From Desulfofundulus kuznetsovii DSM 6115 (GTDB lineage Bacteria > Bacillota > Desulfotomaculia > Desulfotomaculales > Desulfovirgulaceae), in assembly GCF_000214705.1 (NCBI RefSeq), contig NC_015573.1:1573001-1637000 (forward strand): a DNA stretch of 64,000 nucleotides, written 5' to 3'. Below the pieces are notes generated by a model. The model was not told the origin of the DNA. It was given only the letters and a program-made list of their open reading frames with translations, and ran no database searches. A program made the translations under genes and the position numbers. Positions 56,905-64,000 of the stretch are shown piece by piece (position 1 is the stretch's first letter; each line of letters starts with the position of its first letter).

Positions 56905-56942
56905 AGGGCGCCTGCACGGGAAGTACCTGGCAGGCGTCCTTG
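56905..56942 (-). terminator. Terminator after the binding-protein gene
   Basis: GACGCCTGC/GCAGGCGCC stem followed on the minus strand by CTCTTTTATT. Confidence 0.75.
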
Positions 56943-56954
56943 GCATAAAGGGGG

Positions 56955-57962
56955 TTAACGGGACAGTGTCTTGTTCAGCCAGTCAAGTTTGGCCTGGGCA
57001 TTTTCCTTGGTGATTAGTTCAGTGCCGCTGTTGATGTACTTGGGCAGGGTTTCCCCTTTGGCCAGTTTGACGGCTGCTTCCACGGCCAGGTAGCCCATGT
57101 CGTAAGGTTTCTGGGCCACACTGGCGGCCATTGAACCGTCAATAATAGCTTTCACAGCATCTGGAATGGCATCGGTACCCACCACGGGGATGTTCTTTTT
57201 GTTTTGCTGGAGCGCCCGGATGGCTCCCAGGGCCATTTCGTCGTTGGCCGAGTAAACACCCTTAATATCAGGGTGGGACTGGAGGATGTTTTGCATGACG
57301 TTCATGCCCAGTGCCCGGTCGCTGTTGGCCGGTTGTTTGGCCACCACCTGGATGCCGGCGGCCGCCAGGGCCTCCTCGGCCCCTTTGATGCGGTCGTCCA
57401 TGGCGGTATTGCCGCGGGCGCCTTCAAGGAGGGCAACCTTGTCGCCTTTTTGCAGAAGCGAGGCCAGGTATTCCCCACCTTGTTTGCCGGCATCTTTGTT
57501 GGCCGTGCCAATATAGGTTGCCTTGTCATCCCAGGGTGCGTCAGTGTCTACCAGAATGACCGGAATATTTTTCTGTTTGGCTTTCTGGAAAACCGGAATG
57601 GCAGTAGGTGGCTGGGAAGGTGCCACTGCCAGCACATCGGGGTTCTGGGTCAGGGCATCTTCCATCATGTTGACCTGCTGCACCACTTCCGATTCAGCGT
57701 TCGGGCCGAGCAGGGTGAGCTTTACGTTGTACTTCTTAGCTGCATCCTGGGCCCCGGCAGCTACCAGTTTCCAGTACTGGCTGCTCAGGGTTTTTAGTAC
57801 CATGGCTACATGTACCTGCTTCTCATTACTCCCCTGATTGCTGTCTGCGGCCGGTTGGTTTTTCTTTTCGGAAGAACCGCAGCCGCTCAGAAGCAGGGCC
57901 AGGCTTACCACACCTGTAATCAGGGCAACTTTGAAACGGTTCAACTTTCTCATGCTGGTCAC
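56955..57962 (-). CDS. Sugar ABC transporter substrate-binding lipoprotein (RbsB-type)
   Basis: 335 residues. Signal peptide with lipobox (VVSLALLLSGCGSSEKKNQ), then the two-lobed binding domain of the ribose/galactose class (HVAMVLKTLSSQYWKLVAAG, VPVILVDTDAPWDDKATYIG, GVYSANDEMALGAIRALQQN). Anchored outside the membrane; ligand probably myo-inositol or a relative, from its operon. Start may be the ATG three codons in. Confidence 0.9.
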   Translation of the reverse strand: MTSMRKLNRFKVALITGVVSLALLLSGCGSSEKKNQPAADSNQGSNEKQVHVAMVLKTLSSQYWKLVAAGAQDAAKKYNVKLTLLGPNAESEVVQQVNMMEDALTQNPDVLAVAPSQPPTAIPVFQKAKQKNIPVILVDTDAPWDDKATYIGTANKDAGKQGGEYLASLLQKGDKVALLEGARGNTAMDDRIKGAEEALAAAGIQVVAKQPANSDRALGMNVMQNILQSHPDIKGVYSANDEMALGAIRALQQNKKNIPVVGTDAIPDAVKAIIDGSMAASVAQKPYDMGYLAVEAAVKLAKGETLPKYINSGTELITKENAQAKLDWLNKTLSR

Positions 57963-58079
57963 TCCTTTTTTTAATTAAAGTAGCCACTGAATTGCGGACA
58001 CTGTCCCTTCTGCATACCCGCTGATCATAGCAACACTTCTCCCATAGCCCACCTCCTTTAATCTTGTTGAGATAAAACT

Positions 58080-59078
58080 TTAGCTTAGTGCTTTCTTTTT
58101 GGCTGCCCGCTGGCGCAGGATATCTACATATACGGCGGCAATGATCACCGCGCCGATAACGAAAGTTTGCCAGTCAGCCGAAACGTTGAGCAGGTTTAAC
58201 CCGTTCCTTAGCACGGCAATCAGGATGGCGCCAATTAAAGTGCCGCCAATGGTGCCGATGCCGCCAAAGAAACTTGCACCGCCAATAATTACCGCGGCAA
58301 TGGCGTCCAGCTCATATCCGAGACCGGCGAGCGGGTATGCCGAGTTAACCCGCCCCACCAGGACCAAACCGGCCAGGGCGGCGGTAAAGCCGCTGATGGT
58401 ATAAACCAGGTTGAGGATTTTTTTTACATCTATACCGCTTAAACGGCTGGCTTCAGGGTTGCCGCCCACGGCGTAAATGTAGCGTCCGATGGTGGTCCGG
58501 TTGAGGAAGAAATACATGCCGGTATAAAGCACAGCCACTAAAATGAAGCTTACGGGTATGGGACCGGCAAAAGCAGCGCCCAAAAACTGAATGGAGTCGG
58601 GGAAACCGCTGACCGGTGCGGCGCCCGTAATGACCAGGGCCAGGCCCCGGGCCATGTTCATGGTGCCCAGGGTGGAAATAAAGGGGTGAGGAAGATTCAA
58701 CCTGGTTAAAAGTATTCCGTTGGTTAACCCAAGAAGAGCTCCCAGGATAAGACAGGCCAGGATGGAAAGTATGGGGTTTAAACCGAGATTGACATTAAGC
58801 ACGCCCATAACCATGGTGGAGAGGGCCAAAATGGAGCCGACGGAAAGGTCAATGCCGGCCGTTAGAATTGCCAAAAACATACCTACAGCAATAATCGCGT
58901 TAATTGAAGCTTGTCCGGCAATATTCATCAAGTTGTCTAAAGTAAGAAACTTAGGAGAAAGGATGGAAAGTACTATGCAGAGCAATACCAGGCCAAGCAA
59001 GGCTCCAAGGTTGTAAAGTGTCTCCTTCGAAAAAAGGGACTTATTTTTTGCCGGTACGGTTTCCGTTGCACAGTTCAT
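58080..59078 (-). CDS. Sugar ABC transporter permease (RbsC-type)
   Basis: 332 residues with about ten hydrophobic segments and the class motif ILTAGIDLSVGSILALSTM. C-terminal GGTLIGAILIAVLRNGLNLL and basic end. Forms the membrane channel with the binding protein and ATPase encoded on either side. One copy, so it would act as a homodimer. Confidence 0.92.
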   Translation of the reverse strand: MNCATETVPAKNKSLFSKETLYNLGALLGLVLLCIVLSILSPKFLTLDNLMNIAGQASINAIIAVGMFLAILTAGIDLSVGSILALSTMVMGVLNVNLGLNPILSILACLILGALLGLTNGILLTRLNLPHPFISTLGTMNMARGLALVITGAAPVSGFPDSIQFLGAAFAGPIPVSFILVAVLYTGMYFFLNRTTIGRYIYAVGGNPEASRLSGIDVKKILNLVYTISGFTAALAGLVLVGRVNSAYPLAGLGYELDAIAAVIIGGASFFGGIGTIGGTLIGAILIAVLRNGLNLLNVSADWQTFVIGAVIIAAVYVDILRQRAAKKKALS

Positions 59079-59102
59079 CTTTGCTTGTCCTCCCCTACTG
59101 TT

Positions 59103-60110
59103 TTAGACCTGATCAAGTGTTACAGCCTGCCCGGACATAAAGGATTTTTGTGCCGCCACGGCAATTTTCACTGCCATTAAACCGTCCTGAACCGTAATGG
59201 AAGGTTCCCGGTTTTCCAGCACATTTTGCACAAAGTTGGAAAGCTCGTCGAGATAAGCCTGGTCGAAGCGCTGGGCAAACCAGGGCACCACATCGTGGGT
59301 GACGCCGGCTTTGTTTAAAATCAGGCATGGTGTATGTTGCAACTGCCCGACAAACAGTGCTCCTCTGGTACAGATTATTTCCGTGCGCACATCATATCCG
59401 TAGCGGGCATTGCGGCTGCCTTCCAGGCTTCCCAGGGTGCCATTGGCAAAAGTAACCAGGATGTTGGCGTGATCAATGTCGCCAATTTCCTTTAGTTCCG
59501 GATACATCAATATACCACCCTGGGCGTAGACCCGGGTGACTTCGCTGTCCATGAGCCACCGGGCCAGATCAATGTCGTGGATACACATGTCCAGGAAAAG
59601 CCCGCCGCTATCCCTGGCAAATTCCAGGGGCGGCGCACAGGGATCGCGGCCGATACAGTGAATGAAAACGGGCTGTCCCATTTCACCGGACAATAACTTT
59701 TCCTTGGCTGCGGCATAACCCCGGTCAAAGCGCCTCATAAAGCCCACCTGGACAAAAGCGCCGCGTTTTTCCGTTTCCTGGACCACCCAGTTTGCTTCAT
59801 CTATATCCAGTGAGAGAGGTTTTTCGCAAAAGACCGCCTTTCCCGCTTCCATTGCTTCGACAACAATTCTGGCGTGGGTGCTGGTGGGAGTGGCGATGAT
59901 AACGGCATCGACATCCCCGTCATTAAGCAGGTCCTGGTAATCGGCATAGGCCTTTACCTGGTTAAACCGGTCCAGGAATCTTTCCCGGTTGTCCTTTAAG
60001 GGATCCGCTACGGCTACCAGTTTAGCATTGGCAAGCCGTCCGGCTATCGTTTCTGCATGTTTGAAACCCAAGCGTCCCAACCCTATTACTCCGCAGGCCA
60101 GCTTGCTCAA
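59103..60110 (-). CDS. iolG: Inositol 2-dehydrogenase-like oxidoreductase (Gfo/Idh/MocA family)
   Basis: 335 residues. Rossmann start CGVIGLGRLGFKHAETIAG, catalytic lysine in CEKPLSLDIDEA, and GGLFLDMCIHDIDLARWL with the catalytic aspartate and histidine. Close to myo-inositol dehydrogenases, the first step (myo-inositol to scyllo-inosose). It lies between the permease and ATPase genes, so transport and first oxidation are co-expressed. Confidence 0.88.
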   Translation of the reverse strand: MSKLACGVIGLGRLGFKHAETIAGRLANAKLVAVADPLKDNRERFLDRFNQVKAYADYQDLLNDGDVDAVIIATPTSTHARIVVEAMEAGKAVFCEKPLSLDIDEANWVVQETEKRGAFVQVGFMRRFDRGYAAAKEKLLSGEMGQPVFIHCIGRDPCAPPLEFARDSGGLFLDMCIHDIDLARWLMDSEVTRVYAQGGILMYPELKEIGDIDHANILVTFANGTLGSLEGSRNARYGYDVRTEIICTRGALFVGQLQHTPCLILNKAGVTHDVVPWFAQRFDQAYLDELSNFVQNVLENREPSITVQDGLMAVKIAVAAQKSFMSGQAVTLDQV

Positions 60111-60131
60111 GGTTAACCCTCCTTTAACTTT

Positions 60132-61646
60132 TTAGCACCCGCCGGTAGCGGCATGCATGATTTTCTCCTGGTTTGCTTCGCTACGGTCAAATTCCGCTGT
60201 AATACGTCCTTCGTGCATGACCAGGATGCGGTCACTCATTCCCAGCACTTCGGGCAGTTCGGAGGAAACCATAATCACCGCCGCCCCTGAAGAAACCAGC
60301 TGGTTGATTAAGTTATACACCTCCACTTTTGCACCCACGTCGATTCCCCTGGTGGGTTCGTCAAAGATAAAGATCCTGGCTCGGGAACAAAGCCACTTGC
60401 CGATAACCACTTTCTGCTGGTTGCCGCCGCTCAATTGCCCCACTACCTGGTTGATGTGCGGCGGTCGTACCTTAAGCTCCCTGACCAGTTTCCCTGTCGC
60501 TTCCCTGGCTGCTCGGACATTGAGGATTCCTCCCCGGGCAAAACGGCCCAGGCTAACCAGGGTGGTATTGAAAGTAATGTCTTGAATGAGGATCAGGCCC
60601 TGCCCCTTGCGGTCCTCGGTTAGCAGGGCAATTCCCGCATTGATGGCGTCCCGGGGTGAGCGAATCGTTACCGGTTTTCCGAATACCCTGATTGTGCCTG
60701 CATCCACGGGATCGGCGCCAAAAATGGCCCGCACCAGCTCGGTGCGTCCGGAACCAACCAAACCGGCAATGCCCAGTACTTCACCCTGGTATGCCTTAAA
60801 AGAAATGTTGTGCAACACCCCCCGGCGGGTTAAATTTTCCACGGCCAGGGCCTCTTTTCCCCGGGCAACCCGTATTTTGGGAAATTGTTCACTTAAATCA
60901 CGCCCCACCATCAGGCGGATTATTTCTTCAATGCTAACGTCTGCCGCCTCGCGGGTGGCCACTTTCTGGCCGTCCCGCAGTACGGTGATCCGGTCGCAGA
61001 TACGTTTAATTTCCTCGAGGCGGTGGGAGATATAGATGACCGCTACGCCACGGGATTTCAGTTGCAGGACGATATTTAACAGTTCTTCCACTTCCCGTTC
61101 ACTTAAGCTGGAAGTGGGTTCGTCCATGATAATAAGTTTCGCGTTCACGGATAAGGCCCGGGCAATTTCCACCATTTGTTGTTTGCCAATACCCAGGTTT
61201 CCCACTTTGGTACCGGGGTCGATATCCAGCCCCAGTTCCTGTAGCAATTGCCTTGAACGCTGGTGCATGTATGTTCGATCAATAAGGCCCAGCTTTTTGT
61301 TAACACATGGCTCCCGGCCTAAAAAGATATTTTCAGCCACACTCAAGTGGGGTACTAAATTAAGCTCCTGGTAGATACAGGCGATCCCCATGTCCCTTGC
61401 CTTTTTGGGAGTAAGGTGTTCCACCTTTTGGCCCAGGAAATACATTTCCCCTTCGTCGGCGGGATGGGCACCGGTAAGAATCTTAATTAACGTTGACTTA
61501 CCTGCACCGTTTTCCCCCAGCAGGCCGTGGACCTCCCCGGTATGTACTTCTAAGTCCACGTTGTCAAGGGCCTGCACTCCAGGGAATCGTTTGCAAATCC
61601 CTTTTAATTTTAATAACGGATTTAATAGCGGGCCTTTTTCCGACAC
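60132..61646 (-). CDS. Sugar ABC transporter ATPase (RbsA-type, two ABC domains)
   Basis: 504 residues from GTG at 61646 (GGAGGTATGGGTA upstream). First ABC domain with Walker A GLLGENGAGKSTLIK, signature and Walker B near LIIMDEPTSSLSE. Second domain has the altered Walker A IAGLVGSGRTELVR usual for RbsA, signature QLSGGNQQKV and FIFDEPTRGIDVG. Energises uptake of the inositol-type substrate. Confidence 0.92.
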   Translation of the reverse strand: MSEKGPLLNPLLKLKGICKRFPGVQALDNVDLEVHTGEVHGLLGENGAGKSTLIKILTGAHPADEGEMYFLGQKVEHLTPKKARDMGIACIYQELNLVPHLSVAENIFLGREPCVNKKLGLIDRTYMHQRSRQLLQELGLDIDPGTKVGNLGIGKQQMVEIARALSVNAKLIIMDEPTSSLSEREVEELLNIVLQLKSRGVAVIYISHRLEEIKRICDRITVLRDGQKVATREAADVSIEEIIRLMVGRDLSEQFPKIRVARGKEALAVENLTRRGVLHNISFKAYQGEVLGIAGLVGSGRTELVRAIFGADPVDAGTIRVFGKPVTIRSPRDAINAGIALLTEDRKGQGLILIQDITFNTTLVSLGRFARGGILNVRAAREATGKLVRELKVRPPHINQVVGQLSGGNQQKVVIGKWLCSRARIFIFDEPTRGIDVGAKVEVYNLINQLVSSGAAVIMVSSELPEVLGMSDRILVMHEGRITAEFDRSEANQEKIMHAATGGC

Positions 61647-61677
61647 TACCCATACCTCCTTCTCGCTAAAACAATGC

Positions 61678-62697
61678 TTAAGGATAATTGTTGCACTTCG
61701 GGGGCTGCGTTGATTTTCTGACAACCAGCTCAGCCTGCAGTATCGTGCGCTCAACCCGGGAGCTGGTCTTACTTTGCAGGCGGTTGATTAGCTTTCTGGT
61801 AGCCAGAATCCCCATTTCATAAATGGGCTGTGCCACCGTGGTCAGTGGCGGGTCACTTACTTCCGCCAGGATGGTGTTATCAAAGCCCACCACCGAAACA
61901 TCTTCGGGTACCTTCCCCCCTTTTTCCCGGATACCTTTGATTACCCCTATAGCCAGCACGTCATTGCCGGCAAAGACTGCCGTGGGCGGGGGGGATAATT
62001 CCATCAACCGGTGGCCTGCTTCTATTCCCCAGGCCAGGGTGGATGGCGTCTGAAAAAGGAGTTTCTCCTGTACAGCTAGGCCGGCTTCTTCCAGTGCCTG
62101 CTGGTAACCTTCCAGCCGTTCTATACTGGAAGTAATGGTAAGAGGTTCGCTTACCATAGCAATGTACCGGTGTCCCAGGTCCAGGAGGTGTCTGGTGGCC
62201 AGGTAGGCTCCTTTCCGGTTGTCTACTAATACGGCGTCCAGTACCAGGTCCCTCATTTCCCGGGCAATGAGCACCAGAGGAAGATTTTTGGCGTGTACCT
62301 CGCGTATGACCTGGTGGTCTGTTTCGGCAGTGGCAAAGATTAAACCGTCTACCTGTTTCTGTAACAGTAAACTCACGTAGTTTTTTTCTTTTTCTAACTG
62401 ATTATCCGTGTTGCAAATGATAACATTAAAACCGTGCCGGTTTCCCTCATCCTCCGCTCCCCGCGCAATTTCAGCGAAAAATGGGTTAGTAATATCAGGA
62501 AGTAACAGGCCAATGCTATAAGTGCGTTTACTTGATAAAGCTGCAGCCACAATGTTAGGGGAGTAATTTAGCTCTTTCATAACTGCTTCTACGCGGCGGC
62601 GGGTTTTTTCGGAAACCATGTTGGGGTTATTGAGTACCCGGGAAACGGTGGCAATGGAAACCCCCGCTGCTCTGGCTATATCGTAGATGGTGGTCAG
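61678..62697 (-). CDS. LacI-family regulator 2
   Basis: 339 residues if read from CTG at 62697, which has GGGAGGTG 7 bases upstream and yields the full helix-turn-helix (TTIYDIARAAGVSIATVSRV, LNNPNMVSEKTRRRVEAVMK). The first ATG or GTG would delete part of that domain. Effector domain ([40 protein letters not shown]). It probably acts on the two AAGCGCTT palindromes between itself and uxaB. Confidence 0.87.
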   Translation of the reverse strand: MTTIYDIARAAGVSIATVSRVLNNPNMVSEKTRRRVEAVMKELNYSPNIVAAALSSKRTYSIGLLLPDITNPFFAEIARGAEDEGNRHGFNVIICNTDNQLEKEKNYVSLLLQKQVDGLIFATAETDHQVIREVHAKNLPLVLIAREMRDLVLDAVLVDNRKGAYLATRHLLDLGHRYIAMVSEPLTITSSIERLEGYQQALEEAGLAVQEKLLFQTPSTLAWGIEAGHRLMELSPPPTAVFAGNDVLAIGVIKGIREKGGKVPEDVSVVGFDNTILAEVSDPPLTTVAQPIYEMGILATRKLINRLQSKTSSRVERTILQAELVVRKSTQPPKCNNYP

Positions 62698-62725
62698 GAG
62701 TAATCACCTCCCGGTGTCCCACATT

Positions 62726-62781
62726 TGTAAGCGCTTACATAACTGACCGTTAATAAACGCTTTCGGATGAAAGCGCTTACA
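62726..62781. promoter_or_regulatory. Two LacI-family operators in the divergent lacI/uxaB region
   Basis: Perfect palindrome TGTAAGCGCTTACA (62726-62739) and TGAAAGCGCTTACA (62768-62781), 42 bp apart (four helical turns). The core AAGCGCTT differs from the AAACGTTT sites near lacI 1, so two repressors with separate sites are likely. Confidence 0.8.
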
Positions 62782-62899
62782 GGAATCTGATAATTGTTAA
62801 TTCGACCTTTTTTCCCCCTTTCCTGCTTGTTGCGACAAAAAAATTTTTAAATTAAAATGAAGCAAACCTGGAGATTAAAACAGGCAGGGGGTTGGAGAT

Positions 62900-64000
62900 T
62901 TGAAATTAAACAGGAAGCTCCTGGAATCAGATTTTGCTTTTCCGACGGACGTACAGGTTACACGGTTACCAATTCTTCCCGAGCGGATCATCCAGTTTGG
63001 GGAAGGGAACTTTTTACGGGCTTTTGTGGACTGGATGGTGCATCAAGCAAACAAGCAGGGTCTTTTTAACGGCCGGGTGGTGGTGGTGCAGCCCCTACCT
63101 TCCGGTTTGGTACCCCAGTTGAACCAGCAGGACGGCCTTTATACCCTGTTTCTGCGGGGAATCCAAGATGGCCAGGTGGTAGAAAAAAAGGAGGTAATCT
63201 CTTCCATCAGCCGGGGTATTAACCCTTACGAAGATTGGGAGAGCTTTCTGGCCTGTGCGGAAAAGCCGGAAATCCGCTATGTAATTTCCAATACCACCGA
63301 GGCGGGTATAACCTATGTGCCGGAAGAATACCGGGAGGGTGTTCCCCTTACCTCCTATCCCGGCAAGCTGACGGCCTATCTTTACCGCCGTTTCCGGAAG
63401 TTTGGTCCGGACCCCGCCATGGGCATGGTGATTATTCCCTGCGAGCTTATTGACCGGAACGGGGATAACCTGAAGAGTATTGTCCTGCAATTAGCCCGGG
63501 AGTGGAATTTACCCGCCGGGTTCATCGAGTGGGTGGAAAAACATAATTACTTCCTTAATTCTCTGGTCGACCGCATTGTCACCGGCTATCCCCGGGACCA
63601 GATAGATGAAATCACTGCTTACCTGGGCTACGAGGACGCCCTTCTTGATACTGGTGAAATCTTCCATTTATGGGTAATTGAAGGTGATGCCCGGTTCAGC
63701 GAAGAGCTGCCTTTCCATAAAGTTGGTTTGAACGTCAAGTGGGTGTCGGACATGACCCCCTACCGCACCCGCAAGGTGCGTGTTTTAAACGGTGCCCACA
63801 CCATGACCGTACCCGTGGCCTATTTACACGGTTTCGATACGGTCAGGGAAGCAGTGGAAGATGAACTCGTCGGCACCTATGTGCGCCGGGGTATTTTCGA
63901 AGAAATTCTCCCTACATTGAATATGGACGCCCGGGAAATCAGCGATTTTGCCCAAAGTGTGCTGGAGCGTTTCCAGAACCCCTTCATCAAACATTACTGG
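62900..64000 (+). CDS. uxaB: Tagaturonate reductase, partial (runs off right edge)
   Basis: 367 codons of a mannitol-dehydrogenase-family enzyme very like E. coli UxaB: PERIIQFGEGNFLRAFVDWM at the N-terminus, VISNTTEAGITY, IIPCELIDRNGD, NSLVDRIVTGYPRDQ, KVRVLNGAHTMTVPVAYLHG with the catalytic lysine/asparagine/histidine region. Reduces D-tagaturonate to D-altronate with NADH. TTG start at 62900 with AGGGGG 8 bases upstream; no ATG is in frame before the conserved region. Divergent from lacI 2, sharing its operators. Confidence 0.92.
   Translation, partial: MKLNRKLLESDFAFPTDVQVTRLPILPERIIQFGEGNFLRAFVDWMVHQANKQGLFNGRVVVVQPLPSGLVPQLNQQDGLYTLFLRGIQDGQVVEKKEVISSISRGINPYEDWESFLACAEKPEIRYVISNTTEAGITYVPEEYREGVPLTSYPGKLTAYLYRRFRKFGPDPAMGMVIIPCELIDRNGDNLKSIVLQLAREWNLPAGFIEWVEKHNYFLNSLVDRIVTGYPRDQIDEITAYLGYEDALLDTGEIFHLWVIEGDARFSEELPFHKVGLNVKWVSDMTPYRTRKVRVLNGAHTMTVPVAYLHGFDTVREAVEDELVGTYVRRGIFEEILPTLNMDAREISDFAQSVLERFQNPFIKHYW

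Overview
The window looks like a Desulfotomaculum/Desulfofundulus/Pelotomaculum-type clostridium (Firmicutes). Clues are a CooS-type carbon monoxide dehydrogenase, a chemoreceptor with the cysteine-rich two-CW module, a DUF3795 protein and a Thermotoga-like inositol catabolic locus. This assignment is inference; no marker gene in the window fixes the genus.

Layout. (1) 1-1873: chromosome with two chemotaxis receptor genes; the first runs off the left edge. (2) 1874-46540: an integrated mobile element of about 44.7 kb, inserted at the 3' end of a minus-strand tRNA-Pro(GGG) gene and bounded by 25-bp direct repeats. It carries an integrase and excisionase at its left end, short repeats at both ends that look like integrase arm sites, and a replacement terminator for the tRNA. 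Almost all element genes lie on the minus strand. (3) 46541-64000: chromosome with tRNA-Pro, a DUF3795 gene, a frameshifted cooS-like gene and an inositol locus that runs to the right edge.

The element has the toolkit of a plasmid as well as of an integrating element. It has two origin-like modules, each with four 22-bp iterons, a conserved stem-loop and a neighbouring Rep-like winged-helix gene. It also has a CHC2-TOPRIM-DnaB type primase-helicase, a ParM/ParR-like partition set, a fused Topo VI/VIII-like topoisomerase, an HU protein, a second XerC/D-like recombinase and an S1-domain protein. Transfer genes are sparse: a VirD4/TraG coupling protein, a VirB2-like pilin and two small membrane proteins, with no recognisable relaxase or VirB4. 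Cargo includes a TerY-type VWA/PP2C/kinase triad, DarTG, MazEF-like, two BrnT/BrnA-like pairs, a Phd/HicA-like pair, a broken DUF4160/DUF2442 pair, ArdC and an Rpn nuclease.

The least expected structure lies at 17.8-20.9 kb. Seven consecutive genes are each preceded by a copy of a covarying RNA hairpin family that holds a Shine-Dalgarno in its loop and the start codon of a leader (usually MGRA...) in its arm. Many other element genes have terminator-like hairpins directly before their ribosome binding sites.

The right-hand locus encodes an ABC importer, IolG, IolM, IolN, IolO, UxaB, KdgK and Eda, plus a second zinc dehydrogenase and two LacI regulators with visible operators. Together they would take inositol through scyllo-inosose, diketo-inositol, 5-keto-L-gluconate, D-tagaturonate and D-altronate to KDG and then pyruvate. 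Only altronate dehydratase is not seen. Several genes (cooS, DUF4160, two stalk-domain genes, one hicA) are broken by a single base or single stop codon.
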